The translations under genes were made by a program, and so were the position numbers. This document shows, piece after piece, positions 11,038 to 21,853 of a stretch of 64,000 nucleotides of DNA. The stretch spans positions 24,769,120 to 24,833,119 of the forward strand of contig OZ020616.1 of NCBI GenBank assembly GCA_963971575.1. The letters are read 5' to 3'. Each line of letters opens with the position of its first letter. The stretch's first letter is position 1. Under the pieces are notes generated by a model, which was not told where the DNA came from, made no database searches, and was given only the letters and a program-made list of their open reading frames with translations. This DNA is from Liopterus haemorrhoidalis (Eukaryota > Arthropoda > Insecta > Coleoptera > Dytiscidae).

Positions 11038-11067
11038 GTAAGTTTTTAAATTAATTTAAAAACTTAC
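11038..11067. repeat. 30-bp perfect palindrome
   Basis: GTAAGTTTTTAAATT is followed by its exact reverse complement AATTTAAAAACTTAC, with no spacer. It is AT-rich and lies among repeats. Confidence 0.75.
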
Positions 11068-11189
11068 GGAACCTATGGCTTTTTATTATTGAAATGAAAA
11101 TAAGATTTTTTCTGATTTCAATGTGGCGCATAACAAACACATTATTTTCAAATTGAATTGTCAACAAAATGGACACATTTTTGAAAATA

Positions 11190-11310
11190 GACCTATAGTC
11201 TGTTCCAAACTTTGAAACGGAACTAAACGGAATTTTTATTTTCTTAAGTTGTCACAAGCTCACTTTTTAAAGATTGAATGCAGCTTTTGTTAATGGTCAA
11301 AAGCCCCATT
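11190..11310 (+). repeat. lone end of the 6.4-7.8 kb foldback family
   Basis: The stretch from CTGTTCCAAAC through GGAACTAAACGGAATTTTTA to the Leu-rich AT segment aligns by eye with the left arm at 6420-6560. No opposite arm was seen nearby. Confidence 0.5.
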
Positions 11311-11329
11311 CAATCGGTAAATAATAATG

Positions 11330-12245
11330 GGCAGAGCTTTCACAATTGAACGCTACGCAACTTGCATTACATAACGTAGTTTAGCTCGTGTACGAAGTCG
11401 AATCTCAGCTGTTAGATTTTTTTTTTTTTTTAGATTATTTTTAATTTTAAAATAAGACTTACATTGCCTTATCCATAAATACAAAAAAGCCAACATTATC
11501 AGCCATAATTAGCCATGAATTAAAAAAATAATCAATTTTGTCAAAAACACAGAAAATGCAATATCTTGCGAATATATAATTTGATCAAAAATGCCTGTTG
11601 TACTATTCCAGTACACATTAATTTGCATTGCTCATATTTTAGGTTAACCCCCGGGGTTATAGAGCATGGGACAAGAGTTTTTATTTCCCACATTTTTTGC
11701 AAAAGTCGTGTTAAAATAAAGAAATTAAAAAAACTACTTTTCGTTTCATAACATATGTCTTAAAAACTTTCTTTTGATACCACACAATATATTTAAATAT
11801 ACAAATATATTTATTTATCTCAATGACAATTTTTTTCGAAAAACTAAACTGATCAAATATTTCTGTTGAACTATGCCAATTTCCATCAGTGTACATTATT
11901 GAGAATTGTTTCAGATTTTTAGAATAGCCCTTCCGGGAAATAGGGTAGGTGACAAAAGTTTTTTGACACATTTTTGGCGAAAAAAAATATTGTTAACATT
12001 AAAAACTAAAAAAATATACATTTATTCTTTTCATTAAATACGTATTTGTTTACATTATCCCCGTGATATGTTTTTTTTAACTCTCTATAGTTTTTCTATA
12101 TGTGGGACAGAGTTGTACGAATATGCCAAATTTCAACTTTCTATGTTCAGCCGTTTGGCTACAATTTCTACCAAACAGACAGACAGACATGAATGACGTT
12201 ATAAGGGTTTTTTTGGTCATACCTACAAAACCCTAAAAATCGATA
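11330..12245 (+). repeat. dispersed repeat R, copy 1
   Basis: Shares long blocks with the R copies at 21.6-28.4 kb and 54.9-56.8 kb. The blocks are CAGCTGTTA with an AT stretch, TAGCCATGAATTAAAAAAAT, TGATCAAAAATGCCTGTTGT, GGGACAAGAGTTTTTAT, AGCCGTTTGGCTACAATTTC, and ACAGACAGACA leading to GACGTTATAAGGGTTTTTTT. It is non-coding; its class is unresolved. In the 55 kb copy it forms a palindrome with tRNA-like segments. Confidence 0.6.
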
Positions 12246-12369
12246 ACATGACTTTTGATGATATTTTTAATTCTTTAATTTTAATTTTTTCCATCTAATT
12301 CGTCTATCTACCACTGGTTCAGTCAGTGATGTCAGTGATGTTATTGTAGAGTTTTTAGTCGTGATTTTG

Positions 12370-14340
12370 AAAGCTTCATGTATTTTTCTCTGACAATGTT
12401 TAGCGACGCCAGATGTTCTTGGGGCGTCCTCTTCTCCTACTGCCCTGTGGGTTGTATGTTATGCATAGTGACCTATCTTTCTTTGAGCTCTTCGAAGAGT
12501 GTACTCTCAGCAATCATACTTTTTCTTTTTATTTGCATATTTATGTCTATTTGGCCAGTTCTTTTCCCCAATTCTGCGCTTATTATTCTACGTGGCCAAT
12601 AAATGCGAAGGATTCTTCGAAGTCATTGAATTACAAATACTCGCATTTTCCTCTGGATAGCTTCTATAACGAACTAAGACTTGCAGCCGTACAAAAGTAC
12701 TGACGTTACACATGCCCTGAAAATGGTAGTTTTCGTGGGGTACTATAGATCGCAGAATTCTATATACGGCTAAGTTGGATGAAGACGCGTCTTGCTTTGC
12801 GAAGTCTGCTTTCTACTGGAAATCATTTACATGCTCGATTTGATGATTACCGAGTAAGAGATTTTGGAGTTATTAATTTTTAATACTACTTTTGCAGATT
12901 CTTTCGCCAGATCGTTCAACTTTTGTTGCATGTATCCATGCTTATGCGACAGCCCACACTTATCGTCTGCAAAAGCCAGTGACTCCAGTCAGACCGTTGG
13001 TGTTAGCGAATTCCTCTGGGCTTGTTGGCTGTTGATCATTTGGCAACGGAGTCAAAACTATCAAGAAAAGTAGCGGTGACATTACACAACCTTGTCTAAC
13101 ACCTGTAATGGTTGGAAAGGATTCTGACAAGCTACCATTGTGTAGAACTCTACTTGAGAAGTCATTGTAGCTGTTCCTAATAGTGGATGTTACTTTATTA
13201 GGCACTCCAATATTTTGTATTTCAGCCAAAATGACCGAACCGAATGCTTTTTCATAGTCAATGAAAAGGAGATACAAGAGGGAACAGTACTCAACTGCCT
13301 GTTCGATAATAATCCTGAGGGCACTAATTTGATCAATGAACTATCTGCCAGCTCTGAAACCGGCCTGTTCGGGTCACAATTTCTTGTCAATAACAGTGAC
13401 CATTCTCTCAAGGATTATCTTGCTAAATGTCTTCAATATTGTGCATATATGCCACGCCAATTATTGCAGTCCGTCCAGTCACCTTTCTTGGCAATTTTTA
13501 TTACAATGTCTTATTGCCAACCGGAAGAAAATGACTCTTGTTCCTCTATATTGATAAAGAATGGATGGGGAAATTCAGCAAACAAGTTGACCCCTGTTTT
13601 CGGAACCTCAGCTATAATATTATCACATCCACCAGCCTTGCTGTTCTTGATGGCGACAATAATTTCGCTTGGATGGAAGAGAGGTTCGGTTTGGAAGAGG
13701 GTATATCTCCGTTTGTATTGTTGGTTCTAAATTACAACGCTGTAAGTTTATAATCTCTATAAAATGTTCTCTCCACTTTGAAGTTGTTCTTCTAAAGTAG
13801 TCAACAGCACAATATTTTTGTCTTATCGGAGTATTCTCATACTGTATAGTTTTGGCAATCCTCCGCTTAATATCATAAAGGTCTTTCATATTACGAGAGG
13901 CTGCCGCGTATTCTGATTGTTGAGCTAATGTATTCATATATTGACGTTTGTCATCCCTTATTTCTCGTTTTACTCTTTTATCATAAGCACTATATTTGGC
14001 TTGTGCATCTTCCTTTCATTGACAGTTTTGCTTGAATTTATTTCGTTTTTTACTGACTCTTGTTTATAAGCGTCCAAGTATATATTATAAAGTCTTTATT
14101 TACATTTCTTGCTATGCCCAATGTTTTTTCACCAGCTTCATTTACAACAACCCACCATTGTTGTATATTATCTTCTTGGACACTTCTCTTTGTAAGTTTC
14201 TCCCGAAGTGTCGAGCAGAAGTTGGTTTTTGTTTCTTAATTTTTAAGCTTAGAAATATTTAAATACCAGGGGAAAATTTTACACGACGAAAATGATCTGA
14301 AACGAGAAATAAATGTTGTCGTGACAAGGGCGTCTAAGTC
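12370..14340 (-). pseudogene. decayed RTE-type LINE polymerase
   Basis: Reading the minus strand from right to left there are, in order: a linker with EAGEKTLGIARNVNKDF; a stretch with NMKDLYDIKRRIAK and KWREHFIEIIN; the RT block YLLFIDYEKAFGSV (motif A); NDFSSRVLHNGSLSESF; and GVRQGCVMSPLLF (motif B). It ends with a basic block SRRRGRPKNIWRR at about 12.4 kb. This layout matches RTE-like (CFDP2-like) endonuclease/RT proteins. The frame shifts several times and carries stops, and motif C is not recognisable. It is a dead copy. Confidence 0.72.
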
Positions 14341-14439
14341 GTACTTCTCCTTTGTCTCAATGATCAAATCGAAGCCAAAATTATCAAACAAAACTATAAT
14401 AAAAATATAGACCATAATAGAGCCCATATTGATATTTGG

Positions 14440-14545
14440 CTGTGAAACATAGGTTACGACGATAAATTAGGAAAACATTTCCGAACTACATTTAAAAAAA
14501 TTCTACGAAGGATCTTTGGGTCAGTAAAAGAACTACATTTTAAGG
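14440..14545 (+). pseudogene. short RTE-like 3' fragment
   Basis: Broken frames read GCET, then FRTTFKKILRRIFG and SVKEL. This resembles the segment just after the RT fingers in RTE-type proteins (YGCE.W...R.FE.K.LRRIFGP). It is too short to define further. Confidence 0.45.
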
Positions 14546-14702
14546 GTTTCGTATAGTGGCATATCTAAAGCTTATGACACCCAGAGTGGAACTCTGGTTT
14601 TCCATTCTATGCATTACACTATAAAACTTTCTACTGAATGTTACCCGGAGTGGAGAACGGTCCTGAACTTAGAGAATTGAAATTTAGCGTACATATACTT
14701 TT

Positions 14703-15840
14703 TTGACGATCCAAGAAAAGTTGAACAAACATAATAGAACTGCATACTTATGTTTCATTGATATGGTGAAAGCGTTCGACAAAGTCGTAAGAGATCAGGT
14801 TTGGGAGGTATTAAGGAAACTCGGAGTAGAAGAAAATTTAATCCAGGCAATCCGTAGCCTTTACACCACCACCAGAAATTACATCAGGCAAGGAAATATG
14901 CAGTCCGATGAATTTATAACAACAGAAGGTGTAAGACATGGGGGAGTCCTGAGTCCAGTACTTTTCATCATTCTAATGGATGATATCAAGAAAGAAATTA
15001 AAAATAGAGTGAAGAAACTTAATATTGGATACAGTAATCTACAACCAGTGAACATTGCCGAATGTGCGTTTGCAGACGACATAGTAATATGCGCAAAAAA
15101 TAAGGAAGACTTGCAAGCAAATGTAAATATATGGAAGGAGGCGTTACTTAAAAGAAATATGGAAATAAACCACAGTAAAACCAAGGTAATGGTCATTGGT
15201 AAAGAGGAAGTTGAGATAAATTTAACTCTGGACGCAGTGAAAATTGAACAGGTCAGCAGCTTTAAATATTTAGGAGTTTTATTAGAGAGCAAAGGGGGAT
15301 ACGAAAAAGAAATCAACAGTAGAATTAAAGATTCGGCAAATGTATTCCAGGCCCTCAATAAAATCTTAATAAATAAGAAAGAAATAAGTAACGACACAAA
15401 ACTCCTAGTATACAAAACGATTTACCTACCCACATTAACATATGGTTGCGAGTCATGGGTACTTTCCGATCGGCTCAAGAGCAAAGTACAAGCTGCAGAA
15501 ATGAAATTTTTAAGAAGAGTTAAGGGTGTCACTAAACTTGGCAGAATAAGGAGTGAAACAATACGAGAAGAGCTACAGATAGAAGCAGTGGAAAAAACAA
15601 TAGACAGAGAGAAATTAAGATGGTATGGACACATCACAAGAATGAAGCAAGAAAGACCGACAAAAAATATATGGCTAGCCAGAACTTCAGGAAGCAGACC
15701 AAGAGGAAGACCTCATAAAACATGGAACCAAACAGTGTCACAAATCCTAGATAAAAAAAGGACTGACATGGAAAGAAGCAGAAAATAAGGCTCACAATAA
15801 GACAGAGTGGCGCAACTTCATAAAAGAATTAGACTGAGAA
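14703..15840 (+). pseudogene. 5'-truncated RTE-type reverse transcriptase
   Basis: The polymerase C-terminal two thirds is open for 361 codons from 14703, where the frame begins with TTG, not a true start. Motifs are CFIDMVKAFDKVVR (A), EGVRHGGVLSPVLF (B, with His in place of the usual Gln), CAFADDIVICAK (C), FKYLGVLL, LTYGCESWVLS and the basic tail RPRGRPHKTW. After 15788 the protein continues in another frame as KTEWRNFIKELD to about 15840, so there is a frameshift near the 3' end. The endonuclease half is missing. A (TA)n run at 15881-15897 may be the 3' microsatellite tail that RTE elements often have. Confidence 0.8.
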
Positions 15841-16019
15841 GAACAACCTCTACACCAAATGGTAGAAGAGGTTTCTGACTATATATATATATATATAGTT
15901 TTTTGACTCGCCTATAAAGAAAAAATTGACATTTCGAAGAAATATATCACTAGAAAAATGTATGCATAATAAGTATGTATTTTTTGCAGAAAAAAAAATT
16001 AAATCTATTACATCTAGGG

Positions 16020-16334
16020 CAGTGTTTCCCAACCGCCGGTCCGCGAGATTTTTTTTTACTATGCAACTATTCGCCTAGTAAGTTATAACCCACTTAATTT
16101 TGAGATGAAAATTTCGGTCCTTAATCTGTTAATTGCTTAAGTAATAATTTGTTTCTTTTTTCACAAATTATATTTGATTTTATATTTGTTGTTTTTTTGT
16201 GTTTGTAATCAGTGCAATAAAAATTATTGCACTGAAAAACTTTTGCGATACACATTGCTTTCTAAATTTGCCGAACCGCGAATTTTTTCTAGGTCGCTTG
16301 CCAGTCCGCCATGAAAAAAGGTTAGGAAACGCTG
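16020..16334. mobile_element. hAT-type MITE with 8-bp target duplication
   Basis: Ends CAGTGTTTCCCAACC and GGTTAGGAAACGCTG form hAT-like inverted repeats. Exact 8-bp copies of ATCTAGGG flank the 315-bp element at 16012-16019 and 16335-16342. There is no coding capacity. The interior keeps CCGCCGGTCCGCGA and the mirrored GCCAGTCCGCC. Confidence 0.92.
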
Positions 16335-16454
16335 ATCTAGGGTATACAATAAACGAAAACTTAATTCTATATTATTATAATACAAAACTTATTATATTTA
16401 AATTCAAAAACATTAATTTTGTCGAAAAATTAATATTCTGAAAAATATTGTCGT

Positions 16455-16505
16455 TCACTAGATACCTACGAAATCCTGAAACGTGTAAAAATCCACATAT
16501 CTTTT
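16455..16505 (-). repeat. fragment of repeat R arm
   Basis: CACTAGATACCTACGAAATC then CTGAAACGTGTAAAAAT resembles the outer end of the palindromic R copy near 56.8 kb. Confidence 0.4.
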
Positions 16506-16639
16506 CTTAATATTGTTCAGCTCAGCACGGCTCAATTTACAATGTAATAATTGAAAAATTGTGTAACATTAATAAATATATTTAAAGACAAAATGTCTTG
16601 ATCACAATATAGTACAAAAAAGTTAAATTAGTAAAAAAC

Positions 16640-16645
16640 TTTATT
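16640..16645 (-). terminator. candidate polyadenylation signal of the LRR gene
   Basis: AATAAA on the minus strand, about 160 bp past the LRR stop codon. It is the nearest canonical hexamer noticed, but AT-rich DNA makes chance matches common. Confidence 0.35.
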
Positions 16646-16806
16646 TAAAAACGTAAAAATCTTATTAGCACCCTTAAAGCTGTAAAACACTTCAAAAAGC
16701 AGGCAGTATGAATATTAATAAATTAAAAAAAGTTAAGTCTTATTTGACAGTACAATTTAATAAAATTAAAAGATGCTATAAAAAACTAGTTAAATTAAGT
16801 AAAATT

Positions 16807-17946
16807 TTAAACATCTTGAGATTCAATAGTTGTATATTGTACCTTACGTGATACAACATCAATTATAGGTCTGAATCTCGCGTTTAACTTCTCTCTACTT
16901 AAATAAGCAAGAGCTGCCAATAACGATACCAATACCAAAGCAAGAATAACTAACAATATTGTTATAGCATTTGAAACTCTTGCATGTCTAGCTTCATACA
17001 TATGTTTAAGATTCACAATATACCTTTTCCCGAACTTTGTTTGTTTACATTCCAATAATTCTTTATTTCTAACAATTACTTTCGTGTTCTGCATCCATGT
17101 ATATAAGTTTCGGATATTACCATCGCATTTAAATGGATTTGAACTTATGTCGATCATAAGTGAATCATTACGGTATGGATATGCAAGTTTATCTAATTCG
17201 CTTAATTCACGTTCAGAGAATTTTGTGATATTATTACGTTCTAGATCAATAAAACGTAGTTTCTTCAAACAATTAACTGTGAATGTAATACCAGAGATGT
17301 AGTTATCACCTAAATATAAATCCCGTAAATTTGGCAAATCACAAAAAACTCTTTGATCACGAAAACCCCTTATTTCATTTTGTTCCAAGTGTAACTTATA
17401 AAGTAAACTTAAATTACTATTAACAAAAATGTCATGTAAATCATTTGCTAATGCTGAATCTGTGTTGTCAGCAAAAGCGTCTGTTAAATGTAATTCTAAT
17501 AAATTAACAAAATTCGAAAATACCCTCTTATGATGTAATTTTGCATCCTCTTGATCGGATATTGTTAAATTATTGTGATTTAAAATCAATCTTTGTACAT
17601 TCGGTACATGGTGATAACTTTTCCCTTTTATTTCCCGGATATGATTATTACTCATATCGATAATTGTTAGGTTACGTAGTAAGTCAAGTTCTCCAAATAC
17701 ATTCCACGGAAGTTCCGGGATGTAGTTACCGGTAAATATCAGTACTTGCGTCTTCGCAGGTAGGTTTTCTAACATTTCTGTTGTTTGAAAGCTTGTGTCT
17801 GTACAGTTTACTACGTAATATAAGTCTCTTTCATAAATTGAGTATCCGCAGCTGCATGTATGAAGTAGATTGTTCGTACATTTTTCTGATTTACTTTTAT
17901 TAATTGTTAACAAAAGTAATACACTTAAATATATTAAATACTTCAT
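16807..17946 (-). CDS. leucine-rich-repeat single-pass membrane protein
   Basis: Probable cell-surface adhesion or signalling protein of 379 residues. The first ~20 residues (MKYLIYLSVLLLLTINKSKS) are a signal peptide. A Cys-rich N-cap (CTNN...CSCGY) follows, then several LRRs, for example LRNLTIIDMSNNHIREI, VQRLILNHNNL, LLYKLHLEQNEIRGF, LRDLYLGDNYISGI and LRFIDLERNNITKF. A C-terminal cap has NPFKCDGNIRNLYTWM and a later Cys. A membrane helix (AITILLVILALVLVSLLAAL) precedes a ~30-residue basic cytoplasmic tail ending TTIESQDV. It resembles insect proteins named trophoblast-glycoprotein-like, but the ortholog is not certain. I chose the second Met because a splice-acceptor-like TTTTTTCTTTTTAAG lies immediately upstream (AG at 17955-17954); the upstream ATG at 17979 would fall in that intron. 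The coding part appears to be a single exon. Confidence 0.85.
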   Translation of the reverse strand: MKYLIYLSVLLLLTINKSKSEKCTNNLLHTCSCGYSIYERDLYYVVNCTDTSFQTTEMLENLPAKTQVLIFTGNYIPELPWNVFGELDLLRNLTIIDMSNNHIREIKGKSYHHVPNVQRLILNHNNLTISDQEDAKLHHKRVFSNFVNLLELHLTDAFADNTDSALANDLHDIFVNSNLSLLYKLHLEQNEIRGFRDQRVFCDLPNLRDLYLGDNYISGITFTVNCLKKLRFIDLERNNITKFSERELSELDKLAYPYRNDSLMIDISSNPFKCDGNIRNLYTWMQNTKVIVRNKELLECKQTKFGKRYIVNLKHMYEARHARVSNAITILLVILALVLVSLLAALAYLSREKLNARFRPIIDVVSRKVQYTTIESQDV

Positions 17947-17953
17947 GCTGGAC

Positions 17954-17970
17954 CTTAAAAAGAAAAAATT
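17954..17970 (-). promoter_or_regulatory. candidate 3' splice site before the LRR coding exon
   Basis: A pyrimidine tract ending TTTTTTCTTTTTAAG on the minus strand lies 7 nt before the ATG at 17946. It implies a 5' UTR exon further right. No partner exon was identified. Confidence 0.5.
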
Positions 17971-17979
17971 AATTAACAT

Positions 17980-18531
17980 TTTGGACCATACGTATAGTCG
18001 TTATTATTTTTCCCTTATTTAGCAATTTTATAGTAACATTTTAATAATTATTTTATTGTTCTTTTATCACTTACCTCCCATAAAATAAAAATTTAAAAGA
18101 TAAAAAATTAAAAATAACAATTGTTTTACTTTAACAATACATTTACTTTTTTATTATTTTTTTGTTTTAAACTAATAATAAACTTTTCCACCTGAGTCAC
18201 TTAAGTTTGGAAGTTGGATTTACACAGGAACAATTAATACGGACACACCTGTTACACACCACTATTTACACAGCTAAAAACCAGTGGCGTACTTATCACA
18301 TTAAAAATTACAGGCTGTTGTAATGATTTTCAATTACTTAGGGCAGGGCCGCCCCTAGGCGGGGGCTAGTGGAGCACCTGCCCAGGCCTCGCGCTACGAC
18401 TGTCATGTAATAAAATAATAAAATACATTAAAAATATTATTCCAAGTTTTATAAATAGTTGGAAAAAATTTATATTTTCATTGAATATAAGTATGTGTAC
18501 TTTGTTAATAGTTAGTAATATTAAAGAAAAT
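17980..18531. other. non-coding stretch upstream of the LRR gene
   Basis: AT-rich DNA that would be intron or promoter of the LRR gene. A GC-rich patch at about 18343-18400 (CAGGGCCGCCCCTAGGCGGG) resembles the end of a hAT-like element, but no matching opposite end was found. Confidence 0.4.
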
Positions 18532-19011
18532 CAGTGATGGGCGTTTACACGTAAACTTTAATTGTTTACGTTTACGTGTAAACTTATGTAAACAATTGGT
18601 AAACTTGTCAACAATGTAAACAATGTAAACTTTGTAAACTGTCAAATAATGAGGTTAGTTTTAGTTATTTAATACGAATAATAGAGAGTTAATGAACAAG
18701 TATATTCAGTTCAAAACAATAAATTTATTAAAAAAATGGTGGGAAGAAACCGAAGGAATAGTTCTGAAGAACTAGGTTTTGTTTTAATTAAAGAAAATGA
18801 AAGAAAATATAGTGCAAAATTTGCAATGAATCTTTTCGTTATTAAAAAATATAGGCTGATTTTCTTAAAGGTGAAATTTAATGTATTTTGTTATTAAAAA
18901 AATTAGACTCAATTTTTTAAAGAAAAAAGTTTTTTATTTTTCATCTTCATATTTACTAATTTGTATGTAACACCTGTATAATGATGCAAATTCGATTTTA
19001 TTTAATATGTA

Positions 19012-19578
19012 ATGGGTGTTTTTTTTAGAGGTATAGAACTTTAAATTGCAATAAAACAACGATGGATTATTCGATTGACATGAATTTTTTTTTATTCGAA
19101 AGATAATCTTGTGGCATTACATTTTAAATATGATTTCTGGCATATGACCGCCACGGCTGGCTCGGATGTAGTCCAATCTGGACGTCCAATTTTCGATGAC
19201 TTTTTCCAACATTTGTGGCCGTATATCGGCAATAACACGGCGAATGTTGATCTTCCAAATGGTCAAGCGTTTGTGGCTTATCCGCATAGACCAATGACTT
19301 TACATAGCCCCACAGAAAGTAGTCCAGCGGTGTTAAATCACAAGATCTTGGAGGCCAATTCACAGGTCCAAAACGTGAAATTAGGCGGTCACCAAACGTG
19401 TCTTTCAATAAATCGATTGTGGCACGAGCTGTGTGACATGTTGCGCCGTCTTGTTGGTATGATTTAATGTAATGCCACAAGATTATCTTTCGAATAAAAA
19501 AAAAATTCATGTCAATCGAATAATCCATCGTTGTTTTATTGCAATTTAAAGTTCTATACCTCTAAAAAAAACACCCGT
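19012..19578 (-). mobile_element. mariner derivative with long inverted repeats
   Basis: Inserted at TA (TA at 19010-19011 and 19579-19580). The ends ATGGGTGTTTTTTTTAGAGG and CCTCTAAAAAAAACACCCGT are inverted. The near-identical inversion runs about 110 bp inward, to the block ending TCTTGTGGCATTACATT. The remaining core is a transposase fragment on the minus strand. The unusually long arms look like an end duplication of the parental element. Confidence 0.85.
19124..19470 (-). pseudogene. mariner transposase fragment
   Basis: On the minus strand the fragment reads YQQDGATCHTARATIDLL (second catalytic Asp region), then RLISRFGPVNWPPRSCDLTP and LDYFLWGYVKSLVYADKP (third catalytic Asp region), then decays in frame after LDHLED. 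The helix-turn-helix half and first Asp are missing, so it cannot encode an active enzyme. Confidence 0.82.
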
Positions 19579-19898
19579 TATATTGGGTGTCCTAATGTCC
19601 TTGTCCTAATGTAATGTCCTAATGTCCTAATGTCCTTGAGTGTCCTAATTTTATATAATTACTTTTTCAACTAAACTCGTCTCATTAAAATTTTATTATT
19701 TATAAAAATGTATTGATAATGAGGTTCTGTAATTCATAACAAGTGCGCATGCCTAAATCATTGTTTACATTGTTTACGTTGTTTACATTGTTTACAAGAG
19801 TTTTTGTGTTTACATCAATGTTGACGCGTCAACAATGAGGTAACTTACATCATGTAACTTACGCGCCCATCACTGAAGAAAATATAGTTATTCAAGAT

Positions 19899-19926
19899 AT
19901 GTATATATATATATATATATATATAA
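19899..19926. repeat. (TA)n microsatellite
   Basis: A run of alternating T and A directly before the left arm of the perfect hairpin. Confidence 0.85.
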
Positions 19927-20059
19927 TGTAGAAGTTATTGGGATAAACGGTGGAGGTAAGTAAACTCAACGATTACTGAGACCCAATATTTCTTTGGGTC
20001 TCAGTAATCGTTGAGTTTACTTACCTCCACCGTTTATCCCAATAACTTCTACATTATAT
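19921..20059. repeat. perfect hairpin, 66-bp arms and 7-nt loop
   Basis: The left arm 19921-19986 (starting ATATAATGTAGAAGTTATTG and ending ATTACTGAGACCCAA) is matched without mismatch by the right arm 19994-20059. The loop is 7 nt (TATTTCT). The arm sequence is not low-complexity. Such perfection implies a very recent origin, such as template-switch inversion or a foldback insertion, or an assembly artefact. It would fold into long double-stranded RNA if transcribed. Confidence 0.9.
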
Positions 20060-20795
20060 AGTTTTGGAACGGAATAATCTAATATACTTATTATATAAAT
20101 ATATATATGTGTGCACCGCTATCCTTGTCGCCTCCGGGGTATTGAGCAGGCACTCTAGACTCCGGCATATGGAAAATACTTTTTCAAAATTTCTTTGCAT
20201 ATATAGGCTTCTGTATTGTATTAGTTCTACGGGAGCCTGAGAGGGGAAAGAAATTTTATTTTTTTTTACGTTCTCTGGTATATATATAAGGCTTGAATTG
20301 GGCTCCACATATGAATTATATCCAGTTACCTCTATTTGTATAAAAATTATATATCAAACTGTAGCTTACGCCTCCATGCACTGTTGCCAAGTAAATTTAA
20401 TACTTATATTTTATTTACTGTGATAACGACAGTGCGATGAATAGAGCACGAAATTTTTAGTGCATATAGTAAAATTGCACATTTTTTCGGATATGCTAGA
20501 TAATTCCAACGCGGGACATCTGACGTAAATAATTCAAGATGTTGTGCACCGGAAATTTCAAGTAACCATTAGTATGCCATATCTTTGTATTTACAAAATA
20601 AAGTATAGAATTAAAATTAATAATTTAATATATTATGACCTGTTTATCATATTAATTATATATTTTATTCGATGTCGGGAACTAATCTACTAGTTTTTCA
20701 TATGTACTGTATATATTTTTAAACGATTTTTTATACATGGATGGACTCGCCTAGAACCAATGTTTTGTATAAAAACAGGTCTGAGTGTATACAGG
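20060..20795. other. non-coding stretch, nothing recognised
   Basis: AT-rich DNA without a credible coding region. Short minus-strand frames lack any family feature. Confidence 0.45.
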
Positions 20796-20945
20796 GTGTT
20801 TTTGGGAACCGTTTAAGCATTGCTAACTTCTTTATTATAAGAGATACAGAGGAGCTTAAAATGGGAAAGATCGAGTATTACACCCAAAACCTAAAAATAT
20901 GAAATTGGAAAAACAATTAACGTCAAGTAAACAAGTCAATAAATA
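20794..20945 (+). repeat. possible lone transposon end
   Basis: ACAGGGTGTTTTTGGGAACC followed by GTTTAAGCATTGCTAACTTC resembles the terminal repeat of a Tc1/mariner-type element. No opposite end was found before the R repeat begins. Confidence 0.35.
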
Positions 20946-21322
20946 AAAAACCTTTTGTTTTTTTTTTAAATTGGTCGTTCTATATTTTTATGATTTTGTA
21001 GGTATGACCAAAAAACCCTTATACCGTCATTTTGTCGTCTGTCTGTTCGGTAAAAGTTGTAGCCAAACGGCTAAACCTAGAGTTGAAATTTGGCATGCTT
21101 ATACAACAGTTTCACCCGCACATAGGAAAAATACTAAATCATCAAAAAAAACATATCCCCCTAAAAATATAAACAAATTTCTATTCATCGAAAAAAAAAT
21201 ATTTTTTTAAAATTCTGAGTAGGGTATCAAATGAAAGACCTTAATACGTGCATTAACGATCAAAATTGAATCCCAATTACTCACTATTATTTATTATTAA
21301 GATTTGATTTTGATCGTTTTTT

Positions 21323-21400
21323 AATATTCATAAGTGGTTATGAAACCCCATGTAAAATATAGTGTATAGTGCAAAGGTTTCATAGCCACCTATGAATATT
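21323..21400. repeat. 78-nt hairpin, 25-bp arms
   Basis: AATATTCATAAGTGGTTATG then AAACC is mirrored by GGTTTCATAGCCACCTATGA then ATATT, with two differences that remain G-U in RNA. The loop is 28 nt. It has pre-miRNA dimensions but sits at the turning point of a foldback repeat. Confidence 0.6.
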
Positions 21401-21853
21401 ATGATAAAAAAAAATTGATGTGAAGTGTGAATTTTCACACATTTCAGGGTTTTGTAGGTATTTAATAAGTGTAAGAAGCCAACATAATAGTTTATATCTA
21501 GGAATATTTGTGCTATAAACACATCACAATTATTTCATTTATTCCTCTTTGATACCTTAAAAACAAAAGTTGAATCACAACGTATAATAAGTATAATAAA
21601 GTAACTGAACACTACAGACTACACTCTACAGTGTGGAGTATAATGTGGGGTTCAAAACTCGGTCCTCAGCTGTTAAAATGTTTTATTATATTTTTAATTT
21701 CAAAAAAAGACACGCACTATCTTAGCCATAAATACAAAATATCCATAACATTACTAGCCATAATTTAGTCATGAATTAAAAAAATAATGAATTTTGTTAA
21801 AAACACAAAGTCTTGCTGAAGAAGGCAATATTTATCAAAAAAAAGATCTGATT

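Larger units (their letters stand above)
18532..19875. mobile_element. non-autonomous hAT element with nested mariner
   Basis: Ends CAGTGATGGGCG and CGCCCATCACTG are inverted repeats flanked by exact 8-bp duplications AAGAAAAT at 18524-18531 and 19876-19883. Both flanking arms are rich in GTTTAC/GTAAAC subrepeats, which could be transposase-binding motifs. The middle is occupied by a mariner derivative at 19012-19578. Without it the element is about 0.78 kb and non-coding. A TGTCCTAATG-type tandem repeat lies at about 19590-19645. Confidence 0.9.

Noticed and set aside
13215..13730. Plus-strand ORF of 171 codons
   Set aside because: It is antisense to the RTE-type RT, whose motifs are clear on the minus strand.
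14879..15415. Minus-strand ORF of 178 codons
   Set aside because: It is a shadow of the plus-strand RTE reverse transcriptase; hydrophobic composition comes from the complement of Lys/Asn-rich coding.
17947..17979. Upstream ATG as the LRR protein start
   Set aside because: It lies in a pyrimidine tract ending AAG just before the second Met, which reads as an intron end.
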